DNA of 58,610 nt, taken from an uncultured bacterium (GTDB lineage Bacteria > Bdellovibrionota_C > UBA2361 > JANWWW01). Position numbers and translations under genes: made by a program. Where the stretch lies: positions 1-58,610 of the forward strand of contig CALHSA010000005.1 in assembly GCA_938038205.1 (NCBI GenBank). The letters run 5' to 3'. The notes under the pieces are model-generated. The model saw only the letters and a program-made list of their open reading frames with translations. It did not search any database and was not told the DNA's origin. Below, one piece after another: positions 17,253 to 25,568 of the stretch. Position 1 is the stretch's first letter; each line of letters opens with the position of its first letter.

Positions 17253-18623
17253 TTGGAAATTATCCTTGAGGCACGTTATGCTTTAAACCAAAAAAAAATT
17301 AAATTCACAGAGATATACGAGTTACAAAATGAGGAACTGGATAGCATTCGTTTTATTTTAAACTCTAAATCAGAGAAGCGAATTATCTTTGATTTAGTAA
17401 AGCAAATTTATCGAGTTCTTAAACCAGAGGGCTCTTTGATTATTTCATATACTGATATCTTTTTTAATCAGGAGAGAGGTGAGTTAGCTCCAATAGAATT
17501 GTTTGAGGCTGAATTGTTAGATTGGAAGCAAAACGTAATAACTTTATCATGGTTAAAGAAGTGTTTGAATATCGCCGGGTTTTTAATACTAAAACAAAAA
17601 GGTTCTACGATTATTGAAGCCAAAAAAGAATCATCTAGGTTAACAGACATGCTACCACTGGTTTCAATAGTAATTCCTGCATATAAAAGTAAATATTTTG
17701 AGGAATCACTCATATCCGCCATGGGGCAAGATTATTTGAACAAGGAAATAGTAGTTGCTGATGAAGGAGTAGACAAAGATATATTTCAGATAGTTCAATA
17801 TTACAAAGCTCGTTTCCCAAAGATTAATTTGAGATACTTCAAACATCAGTACCCCCTTGGTGAAATAAAAAATTTTGAGTTTTGCCGTAATGTTGCAAAA
17901 GGTAAGTACCTAAAGTATTTAAATGATGATGATATTCTAGATCCAGAGTGCGTAAAAACTTACGTGAATTATTTTGAAGCTTTCTCAAACTCAGTTACTC
18001 TTATTTCCTCAATTAGACTACCTATTGATAGACAAAATAATCGTATAACTTGCAACGCACCAGCTTATGATCCTCTTTTTAAATCTAACACCTATGCTTT
18101 CGGTAAAGAGATTATCAAACAAAATCTTAATTTTGGTTTAAACCAGATTGGAGAACCAACTGCGGTGATGTTTCGTAAAACGGATACCGACGAAAATTTA
18201 ACTAAATTTAAAAGTGAGCTATATGAGTGTACTTACGATATGGTGCTGAACTTTAAGCTTTTACTTAAAGGTAACTTTTTGTACATTTCAAGGCCACTCT
18301 CTTTTTTCCGTGTGCACGAATCTCAAGCCAGTAGAGAGGAGGAGGCGCTTTTACATGCGGCATCTACTTGGTGTAATATGGTTTTAGCAGCAAAGTATCA
18401 TTGGAATATCTTTGATGACCTAAGTGAGTATAAAATGGCTTTAATTACTGTTAAAAAAATAATATTGGGAATCTCGAGTAAAGTATCTGGTTCAAATGTA
18501 TTTAAATTAGAAAATTATTTAAAAAAAATTTTCCAAGAACTTACTCAATTAGACAAAGACATTCAGGAGAAATTTGTAAGAATTAAGCATTTTTTCGAGT
18601 TAAATTTCGATCAGCTTAGCTAA
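17253..18623 (+). CDS. Family 2 glycosyltransferase with an N-terminal methyltransferase remnant
   Basis: From about residue 137 this is a GT2 enzyme: LVSIVIPAYKSKYFEESL, then KGKYLKYLNDDDILDPEC with the DxD-type metal site, and a later acceptor region. The first 130 residues look like the second half of a SAM methyltransferase (RVLKPEGSLIISYTD). Motif I is missing from this frame, but ILSVLGFGN lies just upstream in another frame (17233-17260), so the N terminus may be frame-shifted; see findings. A TTG at 17253 is the only evident start. The 3' end overlaps the convergent propeller gene by 24 bases. It probably acts in surface glycan assembly with the next three genes. Confidence 0.75.
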   Translation: MEIILEARYALNQKKIKFTEIYELQNEELDSIRFILNSKSEKRIIFDLVKQIYRVLKPEGSLIISYTDIFFNQERGELAPIELFEAELLDWKQNVITLSWLKKCLNIAGFLILKQKGSTIIEAKKESSRLTDMLPLVSIVIPAYKSKYFEESLISAMGQDYLNKEIVVADEGVDKDIFQIVQYYKARFPKINLRYFKHQYPLGEIKNFEFCRNVAKGKYLKYLNDDDILDPECVKTYVNYFEAFSNSVTLISSIRLPIDRQNNRITCNAPAYDPLFKSNTYAFGKEIIKQNLNFGLNQIGEPTAVMFRKTDTDENLTKFKSELYECTYDMVLNFKLLLKGNFLYISRPLSFFRVHESQASREEEALLHAASTWCNMVLAAKYHWNIFDDLSEYKMALITVKKIILGISSKVSGSNVFKLENYLKKIFQELTQLDKDIQEKFVRIKHFFELNFDQLS

Positions 18624-19532
18624 ACCAATTCCGGACTTACCAAAACCATCACCGTTATACAAACCATACCACTCATCATTAAGGTTAAAACAGTAAAAAT
18701 ACTCGGCCATAATAGAATCAAAACCAGATCCCGAGGGTTGCAATCCTTCAACTAGTTTTGGCTCTGACCACGAAATTAAATCAGTTGAAACCATGTAGTA
18801 AATCTTGTAAGCATCTTCAAAATTAGCTCTAAAATTGAAGGTGCCTCGCCCACTCAAGAAGAGATAATAATTAGAGTTTATTTGAACAATGCACGAAGGT
18901 GCAAAACAGTGCTTCTGATCAGTTTTTAGAATATGCCTAGCCTCAGAGCACCAGAAATTTGGATTATTTGATGTTCGAAGTTTTACATCATAATGTATCT
19001 CAAACCGGTCATTGTATTTTATCCAAGCATCTCCACTGAAGTAAAATAAGTAAAATGTGTTATTAAACAAAGCTACATTAGGCAATCCAACGAGGATTAT
19101 ATCTTGTTGGTTTTTGCTAAGAACCGGCCCTAAAAAAACTCTACTAAATGATACTCCATCTCTACTTTTAGCTAACCCTATACTTGTTTCATATGGTACG
19201 TTTTTTTTTAAACTGAAGCCATTGTAATACATCAGTATCCCTTCGTTAGTCTGTATCCATGATGAAAATATTATTCCCGAGTCATCAAACGTCCCATCTT
19301 CTCCTAACTCCATCAAAGGAGTTTCATGAAGATAAGTTACCTCAAATCGATTTCCTGAAATAACGGCTTCAAAAAAAAAAGGTCGGCTTCTGTTAAATTC
19401 ATCCCTTGAGGAAAAATAAACTCTAACTCTATCCTTATCTAAAGGTATAACCACTGGGCGCTGTGCATGGGTTCTCATAAGGGGATTTTTGCCAGGGATA
19501 TTAAAAACCAACCCTAATTTTTCCCAAATCAT
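18600..19532 (-). CDS. Five-bladed propeller glycosidase-like protein (GH43/GH32-like)
   Basis: The 310-residue protein is a chain of repeated beta-blades, with family-like landmarks such as FDDSGIIFSSWIQTNEG, LMYYNGF, GLAKSRDGVSFSR and MVSTDLISWSEPK. This pattern (FxxDSGI, YYNGF, S.DGxxF) belongs to the GH43/GH62/GH32/GH68/GH130 propeller clan and its uncharacterised cousins in polysaccharide gene clusters. No signal peptide is visible, so it is probably cytoplasmic and not a secreted hydrolase. Catalytic acids cannot be assigned by eye. It is divergent from the NeuD-like gene by 27 bases. Confidence 0.65.
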   Translation of the reverse strand: MIWEKLGLVFNIPGKNPLMRTHAQRPVVIPLDKDRVRVYFSSRDEFNRSRPFFFEAVISGNRFEVTYLHETPLMELGEDGTFDDSGIIFSSWIQTNEGILMYYNGFSLKKNVPYETSIGLAKSRDGVSFSRVFLGPVLSKNQQDIILVGLPNVALFNNTFYLFYFSGDAWIKYNDRFEIHYDVKLRTSNNPNFWCSEARHILKTDQKHCFAPSCIVQINSNYYLFLSGRGTFNFRANFEDAYKIYYMVSTDLISWSEPKLVEGLQPSGSGFDSIMAEYFYCFNLNDEWYGLYNGDGFGKSGIGLAKLIEI

Positions 19533-19559
19533 CTAAATGTTAGAATACCGGTTTACAGT

Positions 19560-20216
19560 ATGAAACGAAAGATCATTATATTTGGTACGCGAGATTTAGC
19601 TGAAATTGCCTACAAATATATTACAGAGCATACCAACTACACTGTTGAAGGATTCACTGTCACAGCTGATTACAAAGACAGAGATTTTTTTTATGAATTA
19701 CCAGTTATCACTTTTGATAACATAGAGGAGCGTTACCCTCCAAAAGATTTTCTTCTATTTGCTCCCATTTCTCCAAAAAAAATGAATCAGGAGCGAACAA
19801 AAATTTACATCGAGGGGAAAAGAAAAGGATATGAGTTTTTCACTTACATTAGTCCTTTCGCCACAGTGTTATCAAAAAAAATAGGTGAGAACTGTTTCAT
19901 TTTTGAAAATAACACTATTCAACCTTTTGTTGAGATAGGCTCAAATTGTATATTCTGGAGTGGCAATCATATTGGTCACCATTCAAAAATAGAAGATCAT
20001 GTTTTTTTTACCTCCCATGTAGTTTTATCTGGTCATTGTGTCGTTAAACCCTATTGTTATTTTGGTGTTAACTCGACAATTCGTGATGGTTTAATTCTAG
20101 CAGAAGGAACACTAGTTGGAATGTCTGCGTGTATAACAAAAAATACAGATTGCTGGACTGTATATATGGGTGTCCCTGCCAAACCAGCTGGCTCAAGTCT
20201 GGACGTCAATTTGTAG
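19560..20216 (+). CDS. NeuD-like acyltransferase (hexapeptide repeat)
   Basis: The N-terminal Rossmann-like part (KIIIFGTRDLAEIAYKYI) and the C-terminal left-handed beta-helix (repeated [LIV]-GxxxxI units such as VVLSGHCVVKPYCYFGVNSTI) are the PglD/NeuD architecture. NHIGHHSKIEDHVF contains the conserved His pair near the active site and MGVPAKPAG closes the domain. Such enzymes O- or N-acetylate nucleotide-linked amino sugars and sialic acids. It abuts the next gene directly (stop at 20216, start at 20217). Confidence 0.82.
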   Translation: MKRKIIIFGTRDLAEIAYKYITEHTNYTVEGFTVTADYKDRDFFYELPVITFDNIEERYPPKDFLLFAPISPKKMNQERTKIYIEGKRKGYEFFTYISPFATVLSKKIGENCFIFENNTIQPFVEIGSNCIFWSGNHIGHHSKIEDHVFFTSHVVLSGHCVVKPYCYFGVNSTIRDGLILAEGTLVGMSACITKNTDCWTVYMGVPAKPAGSSLDVNL

Positions 20217-21128
20217 ATGAGTTACAACTCCAAGATTTATGCTGAGTGTTTCTCAGAATTAGGGGAGATATATGCTTTAAAAAGAAGTGGTGTTTTTTGC
20301 TTAAAGCTACCTAATCAATTTACGCCTTATTATGACTTATCTTATTGTTATCCTTTTATCACGCCAAATAATTGTAATAACCTGATACAGGACTTAATCG
20401 AAGAGACTGAATTTCAATGTTTTTATGGAGTCTTAAATCCATGGATAGAGTTTAATAACAGTTATGAATTTTTTGATAGAGCCTTTAGGTATAAATTCCA
20501 CTATTTTGTGGAACTAGATGAAAAAAATATTTGGGATAAGCTTCACTCAACTCATAAAAGAAAAATTAAAAGCTCTTTAAAACACATCAAGGTAACGATT
20601 GAGAAACCAGAGAATGTAGCTGAAAAATGGGTAGAACTATATGAGAATTTAATAAAGAAACATAACGTAAAAGGTCTAACTAAATTCTCGCCCTCAATTC
20701 TAAAAAAATTTTTACTAGTGCCAGGAAGTAAGATATACTCAGCCTACGTACAAGGAGATTTATCTGGACTAGCGGTATTTTACGAACTGAATAGTATTGT
20801 ATACTACCATTTAGCAGCATACTCAGATAAGGCATATCAAGTTAGCGCATCATATGGACTTTTTTGGGAGGCGATAAATAATTTTAGAGAGAAATTTTCA
20901 ATTCTTCATCTAGGTGGAGTTTCAGATTCTGGGAATACTGATGGTTTAAAATTTTTCAAAGCTGGGTGGGGATCCAATACAATTCCAGTTTATTTCCTGG
21001 CAAAGATTCTTAACAGGGCAAAATTCACAGAAACTGTTTGTATCTCAAAATCAGAGCACATCAAAGACTTTTTCCCACCCTACAGAGCAAATTACCTTAC
21101 TGAGCAATCGCGTAACGCAACCTATTGA
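20217..21128 (+). CDS. FemAB/GNAT-like acyltransferase
   Basis: The 303-residue protein has the double-GNAT look of FemAB and Acetyltransf_6 (BioF2-like) proteins: STHKRKIKSSLKHI in the first lobe, SAYVQGDLSGLAVFYEL in the second, and the family ending FLHLGG-like / GLKFFKAGWGSNTIPVYFL (here ILHLGGVSDSGNTDGLKFFK). Relatives add aminoacyl or acyl groups to peptidoglycan or sugar precursors. With the NeuD-like gene and GT2 it suggests a modified surface sugar pathway. Its last 32 bases overlap a convergent gene. Confidence 0.75.
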   Translation: MSYNSKIYAECFSELGEIYALKRSGVFCLKLPNQFTPYYDLSYCYPFITPNNCNNLIQDLIEETEFQCFYGVLNPWIEFNNSYEFFDRAFRYKFHYFVELDEKNIWDKLHSTHKRKIKSSLKHIKVTIEKPENVAEKWVELYENLIKKHNVKGLTKFSPSILKKFLLVPGSKIYSAYVQGDLSGLAVFYELNSIVYYHLAAYSDKAYQVSASYGLFWEAINNFREKFSILHLGGVSDSGNTDGLKFFKAGWGSNTIPVYFLAKILNRAKFTETVCISKSEHIKDFFPPYRANYLTEQSRNATY

Positions 21129-21594
21129 AGAAGTTGTCACATACCCCTGGTCTCAAAAATAGTAAGTATTTGGAAAATTCTGTAATCCTAACTATTAAGC
21201 CATGCCAAAATTCTCCGTTGAATTTCAATAAAAATCTAATTGCATCTCTAGTCTTGGTTTTTAAAAACTCTACTACAACGGTAGCAAACTCAAACTTTAT
21301 CAAAAGAAAATTGTTTATTTGTCTAACTCCATGATTCCGACAAAAAGAATTTAATATGTCACCCAAAAAGTCTTTTATTTTTTGGGCATTAAGCTGTGAG
21401 TTCTTCTCACTTTGAATTTTAACCTGATTGTTACAAGCCAAGTCCGTAGACATAAATATTTGTGCCAGTGCTCTAGCTAGTGCTTCAGGTATCAAAAATC
21501 TAGGTGAATAAACACAATATGAACTTGGGGGATTTCTTAATTTCCTCAAAAACCACGTTTCAAGTAGAGGTGAAAGATCCGAATGTTTGATCAT
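21097..21594 (-). CDS. Hypothetical protein, 165 residues
   Basis: I do not recognise it. It contains TWFLRKLRNPPSSYCVYSPR near the front and an aromatic, hydrophobic C-terminal half (FKLLFLRPGVCDNFF-like, here SKYLLFLRPGVCDNFFN), with no obvious membrane helices or motifs. The gene is credible because AGGAG stands 8 bases before the ATG. The 3' end overlaps the FemAB-like gene by 32 bases. Confidence 0.5.
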   Translation of the reverse strand: MIKHSDLSPLLETWFLRKLRNPPSSYCVYSPRFLIPEALARALAQIFMSTDLACNNQVKIQSEKNSQLNAQKIKDFLGDILNSFCRNHGVRQINNFLLIKFEFATVVVEFLKTKTRDAIRFLLKFNGEFWHGLIVRITEFSKYLLFLRPGVCDNFFNRLRYAIAQ

Positions 21595-21673
21595 TCTTTA
21601 ATCTCCTACTATTAATTTAGATGTTAATTGAAAAGCTTTTACTCTATTAATTAAATTACTTATAGTTAAGAGT

Positions 21674-22204
21674 CTAAATTTGATGTTTAGTTTCACCTAA
21701 TAAGTGCTCCAATCTTGGCTTTGGTTGTAAACCACCATGAGCTGGTAGAATAGCAGGCTTTTCGTTCTGAATTTTGTTCTGTAATTTTATTAAAGCATCT
21801 AGGTATGTTTCCGGTCGAGGTGGACAACCTGGAACATACACATCAACTGGAATTATTTTATCTATGCCATTTACAGTTGCGTAGTTATCATAAAAGCCGC
21901 CTGAGCTTGCACAAGCTCCAAAAGCAATAACCCACTTCGGCTCTAGCATTTGTTCATAAATACGTAGAAGTACAGGAGCCAGTTTATGGTTGACAGTGCC
22001 AACTACCAAAAGAAGATCCGACTGTCTAGGGCTAAACCTTGGGAGTGCTGCACCAAATCTGTCTGTATCATAATGAGCACAACTAACAGACATAAATTCC
22101 ATTCCACAACAAGCAGTAACAAAAGGATAAGTAAAGAGCGAATATTTCCTAGCCCACGCTATAGCTTTCTCAAGCTGGGTTGTTAAAATCCCAGTCTTTT
22201 CCAT
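21674..22204 (-). CDS. nuoB: NADH-quinone oxidoreductase subunit B
   Basis: NuoB carries the N2 iron-sulfur cluster that hands electrons to quinone in complex I. All four cluster cysteines are visible: the CC pair in TACCGMEFM, one in FGACASSGG, and one in VPGCPPRPE. SCAHYDTDRFGAA and RQSDLLLVVGTVNHKLAP are strongly conserved. Its 176 residues are normal. Neither nuoA nor nuoC lies beside it, though they normally flank it, so the operon is split in this genome. A consensus TATAAT 6 bases before the ATG points to a leaderless message. Confidence 0.95.
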   Translation of the reverse strand: MEKTGILTTQLEKAIAWARKYSLFTYPFVTACCGMEFMSVSCAHYDTDRFGAALPRFSPRQSDLLLVVGTVNHKLAPVLLRIYEQMLEPKWVIAFGACASSGGFYDNYATVNGIDKIIPVDVYVPGCPPRPETYLDALIKLQNKIQNEKPAILPAHGGLQPKPRLEHLLGETKHQI

Positions 22205-22210
22205 ACGATC

Positions 22211-22216
22211 ATTATA
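22211..22216 (-). promoter_or_regulatory. -10 element of nuoB
   Basis: A perfect TATAAT on the minus strand is followed by 6 bases and then the nuoB ATG. The -35 is weak (GGTTTA at 17 bases). Transcription should begin at or within a base or two of the start codon. Confidence 0.55.
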
Positions 22217-22278
22217 ACATCGTCAACTACTAGTAAACCACAGAAAAACAGCCTTAACTTAACAAATGTCAATATATG

Positions 22279-22307
22279 TTGAAATTCCTAATAATCGTGA
22301 TTATGAA
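22279..22307 (+). promoter_or_regulatory. Promoter of hsp20
   Basis: TTGAAA (22279-22284) and TATGAA (22302-22307) are separated by 17 bases. Unlike most promoters here, the gene also has a strong Shine-Dalgarno sequence, AGGAGG at 22314-22319, 6 bases from the ATG, so this message keeps a short leader. I do not see a clear heat-shock sigma-32 element. Confidence 0.5.
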
Positions 22308-22325
22308 AAAAGTAGGAGGTAAAAA

Positions 22326-22850
22326 ATGAGAAGACTAAGAAGTTTATTGCCTTGGAGTTGGAGTGAAAGAGAGCAAGCTGGGTCCAACAGACCTATGCCT
22401 ACAACTCGAAGCATTCCATCTCTGTTAAATTGGTTCGATGAGCAGTTTGAACAACTGAATAGATCAATGCAAAGCTTCTTTGAGGAAATGGGAGGTATGC
22501 GAGAATTCAATTGGAGACCCTCAAGTTTAATTCAAGAGACTGAAAATGAATATATTGTGAAAGTTGATCTTCCAGGTGTAAATGAAAAGAACCTAAAAGT
22601 TGAATTAAGAGAGGATAACCTGTTACACATTTTTGCTGAGAGAAGGTTTGAGCAGGAATCAAATCCAAATGCTCAAACACATTTAAGTGAGATTGCTTAT
22701 GGGGTTTACTCTCGCACATTTAGTTTACCCCCTGATGCAGACCCTCAATCTATTTCTGCTGAACTGAGTAATGGGGTTTTGACAATCAGAATACCTCGCT
22801 CCAAAGTATCATCTCAAGTTAAGCAAATTCAGGTTCAAACAAGGTCTTAA
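22326..22850 (+). CDS. Small heat shock protein, Hsp20/alpha-crystallin family
   Basis: This ATP-independent holdase binds unfolding proteins. The alpha-crystallin domain runs from about residue 67: SLIQETENEYIVKVDLPGVNEKNLKVEL, then a beta-strand GVYSRTFSLPPDADPQSI and GVLTIRIPR with the conserved A/G-x-L motif. The N-terminal 65 residues are polar and variable. The C-terminal tail lacks an obvious I-x-I motif except the IPR following GVLTIR. A 14 bp hairpin terminator follows the stop. Confidence 0.9.
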   Translation: MRRLRSLLPWSWSEREQAGSNRPMPTTRSIPSLLNWFDEQFEQLNRSMQSFFEEMGGMREFNWRPSSLIQETENEYIVKVDLPGVNEKNLKVELREDNLLHIFAERRFEQESNPNAQTHLSEIAYGVYSRTFSLPPDADPQSISAELSNGVLTIRIPRSKVSSQVKQIQVQTRS

Positions 22851-22861
22851 TAGATCTTAAT

Positions 22862-22895
22862 CAAGAATCCCTGGCGTTTAAGCCAGGGATTCTTG
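22862..22895. terminator. Hairpin terminator shared by hsp20 and the HMG-CoA lyase gene
   Basis: A perfect 14 bp stem (22862-22875 with 22882-22895) encloses a 6-base loop. It is symmetric, so it can end transcription from both sides. The stop codon of the minus-strand lyase gene (TAA at 22880-22878) lies in the loop. There is no long U-tract on either strand. Confidence 0.75.
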
Positions 22896-23777
22896 TATCC
22901 ACTTTTTAGCAAGTTTGGAATGACACTCGTTTGTAAATTTTTTAGCAATATCAATAACTAAAGGCTTAAGCAGCTCAATTTTTAAACCACATTCAACCCC
23001 TAGACTGTTCAGCATTAAAACAAACTCTTCCGTAGCAAGGTTGCCTGAGGCATTTTTTAAAAATGGACACCCGCCTAAACCGGCTAAAGAGGTTTCAAAA
23101 ATTTTTACTCCTGATTCCAAACCTTGAAAAGCATTAATTAATCCGAGTCCTTGAGTATCATGAAGATGAAGTGCTAAATTTTTAAACTCCATAGAGAGCC
23201 CACGTACAAATAATCTGATCTGATCTGGTGTTGCTATTCCACTAGTGTCAGCAAGACATATCTCTGAAATACCTAATTTGATATGGGAAATTATCTGATC
23301 AAGCCTTTTTTTGAAACTCTCATAACTTAATTTACTCTTTAAACCAAAAGCAGTAGAGATCAAAATTCTTACCTCTCTAAAACCTGAACTTAAGAAGATG
23401 TCCTGCATTTCTGAGAAGTAAGATAACTCTTTGTTATAGTCTCGTGAGACATTTTTAATTAAAAACTCTTCATCAGCGGCTGTATACAAGAGGGGATAAA
23501 CATCTAGTTTGCTTTTTTGAAGTATTTCAAAACCTTTTTTGTTCAAATAAAGGGCTGAGAACTTTTTTGGATTCTCGAAGTTAGAAATTTTGTTCAGGAT
23601 AATATCAAAATCGGAATGATTAGGGACTAAATCTTTTCTAACAATACTTGTGGCCTCAATACTTGAAAAACCCAGTTTTTGCATTCTTTCAAGGATTTTA
23701 AGCTTCCAGGCTGTTGAAATTTTCTTTTTTGAGATTTGAACTCCTTCTCTTAAACCAACCTCCCTTACTTCAATCAC
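22878..23777 (-). CDS. Hydroxymethylglutaryl-CoA lyase
   Basis: It cleaves HMG-CoA into acetoacetate and acetyl-CoA, in leucine and ketone-body breakdown. The TIM-barrel start VREVGLREGVQ carries the catalytic Arg, LHLHDTQGLG holds the metal-binding His residues, and AGLGGCPFLKNASGNLATEE contains the catalytic Cys in the family signature. Its 299 residues match the bacterial enzyme. Start is GTG at 23777. The stop lies inside a shared terminator. Confidence 0.9.
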   Translation of the reverse strand: MIEVREVGLREGVQISKKKISTAWKLKILERMQKLGFSSIEATSIVRKDLVPNHSDFDIILNKISNFENPKKFSALYLNKKGFEILQKSKLDVYPLLYTAADEEFLIKNVSRDYNKELSYFSEMQDIFLSSGFREVRILISTAFGLKSKLSYESFKKRLDQIISHIKLGISEICLADTSGIATPDQIRLFVRGLSMEFKNLALHLHDTQGLGLINAFQGLESGVKIFETSLAGLGGCPFLKNASGNLATEEFVLMLNSLGVECGLKIELLKPLVIDIAKKFTNECHSKLAKKWIQESLA

Positions 23778-23823
23778 AACTTTAATTCTAGAAAAAATTT
23801 AACTCAAGTTTTATAAAAACTTT

Positions 23824-24999
23824 GTGCTCAATTTAATTGAACAAGCCTCAAGGATATATTCATTTTTTAAACCTTTAAAAGCAGAACTGGCGCTGGGTCT
23901 ATCCTCAAAGTTTAAAAATAGGATCTATTGCAAGTTTGAGAGCCGAAACATAACTGGATCATTTAAAGAAAGAGGGGCTCTAAATGCTCTTCTTTCATTG
24001 CAGAAGAAAAAAAAAGAGGTTATAACCGCAAGCGCTGGAAATCATGCTCTTGCTCTAAGCTACTACGCTAAGAAATTGGGAATAAAATGCACAGTTGTTT
24101 GCCCTGAATCAGCCCCGGTCACAAAAATCTCTAGGATCAAATCATTGGGAGCGAATGTAATCCTACATGGTGAGAATTTTGATCAAGCAATAAGCTTTGC
24201 AAAAACTATTCAGTCCCGATCAAGTGCATTTTTCGTGCATCCTTATGATCAGCTTGAAGTGATAGCTGGACAAGGAACGATCGGTTTAGAACTTCATAAA
24301 GAGGTACCGGATGTAAAATCAATCATAGTTCCAATTGGAGGAGGAGGATTAATATCAGGGATAGCAACATTTATGAAATCTGTAAATCCCAAAATTAAGG
24401 TTATTGGGGTTAGAAGTTTGTGGACGAAATCAAAATCTCAACTAAAGGGTAATAGCCTTGCAGATGGTATAGCTGTTAAAAATATTGGTGCTTTGACAAA
24501 AAATTACGTAAAAAAATACGTGGATGATATTATTTACGTTTCAGAGGAAGAAATTGCAGATTCAATTTTAACATTACTAAATTATGAAAAAATACTTGTT
24601 GAGGGAGCAGGCGCTGTGAGTTTGGTGCCAGTGATTAGGGGTGATTTAAAGAGTACTGATTATCCTACCTGTTTACTAATCTGTGGATCAAATATTGATA
24701 TCTCAGTACTTTCACGATTAATTCTACGTAAATTAAGGCAAGAAGGCAGACTAGTCAAAATTCGAGTAGGAGTTCCAGATAAACCTGGCATGCTTGGATT
24801 AGCCGCCTCAGTCATAGGTGCTCAACGTGGCCAAATAATTCAAACTTACCATGACAGACTCGACGCTCCAAGCCCTATTTCAGTAGGTATAACTTTCTTA
24901 ATTGAGGTTTTTGACTTTGAACACGCACAAAAAATTGTGAAAGAGCTTAGTAAAAATTTTGAATTTGCTGAGATTTTAGAATCATCAATGTTTGGAGAT

Positions 25000-25002
<3 letters not shown>
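23824..25002 (+). CDS. Threonine ammonia-lyase (biosynthetic/catabolic type with ACT-like domain)
   Basis: It deaminates threonine to 2-oxobutyrate. The PLP-binding Lys is in SFKERGALNAL, then SAGNHALALSYYAKKLGI, and the phosphate-binding glycines are in VPIGGGGLISG. After about residue 318 there is a short ACT-like regulatory domain (IRVGVPDKPGMLGLAASV). The 392-residue length is that of the short IlvA/TdcB-like enzymes with one regulatory domain. Start is GTG at 23824. Its stop codon overlaps the 3' end of the opposite-strand tRNA-Lys gene. Confidence 0.88.
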
Positions 25003-25072
<70 letters not shown>

Positions 25073-25080
25073 TTGATCAT

Positions 25081-25109
25081 ACTGTAACAAAAATTTGGTT
25101 ACTTAACAA
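25081..25109 (-). promoter_or_regulatory. Promoter of tRNA-Lys
   Basis: On the minus strand TTGTTA (25109-25104) and TACAGT (25086-25081) are 17 bases apart, and 8 bases separate the -10 from the first tRNA base. Its spacing matches the standard promoter-to-start distance. Confidence 0.6.
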
Positions 25110-25148
25110 CTTTGGGTTTGACAAATTTTATGAAATATCGAGTAAACT

Positions 25149-25568
25149 ATGAGCGTGAGTAACCACACATTAACTGCATATGTTGCTAGTTTTTCATATC
25201 ATTTGGATGGAATCCCTACTGACCCATTCGGCCATGGTGGTGGTTTTGTTTTCGATTGTAGAATTCTTCATAATCCTGGGAAGTTGGAACCATACAAAGA
25301 TTACACTGGATTACAGAGTAATGTTAAACAATGGATGGAAAGTAACCCACCCACTGAAAATTTTTGGCAAAGTGTGGTAAAAGTTGTTGATTTTGCTTTA
25401 AAAATGGCTAGTGAAAAAAGACACCATGAGATTAGTTTTTGTTTTGGCTGTACTGGGGGAAGACACCGAAGTGTTTACATGGCAAACCGACTAGCAGATT
25501 ACCTAAGAGATCAGGGACATACGGTCATATTAGAGCATATCCAATTAAAAAAATTAGGTCTTATCTAG
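25149..25568 (+). CDS. Stand-alone RapZ C-terminal domain protein
   Basis: RapZ normally has an N-terminal P-loop domain and a C-terminal domain that binds GlmY/GlmZ small RNAs and UDP-GlcNAc pathway sugars. Only the C-terminal domain is here: YVASFSYHLDGIPTDPFG, FVFDCRILHNPGK, then GCTGGRHRSVYMANRLADYL, with the GCTGG(R/Q)HRS signature intact. There is no P-loop and only 139 residues. It abuts the nucleotidyltransferase at 25569 (stop followed immediately by a GTG), a pairing also seen with cell-wall sugar recycling in other phyla. A role in amino-sugar control is inferred. Confidence 0.85.
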   Translation: MSVSNHTLTAYVASFSYHLDGIPTDPFGHGGGFVFDCRILHNPGKLEPYKDYTGLQSNVKQWMESNPPTENFWQSVVKVVDFALKMASEKRHHEISFCFGCTGGRHRSVYMANRLADYLRDQGHTVILEHIQLKKLGLI

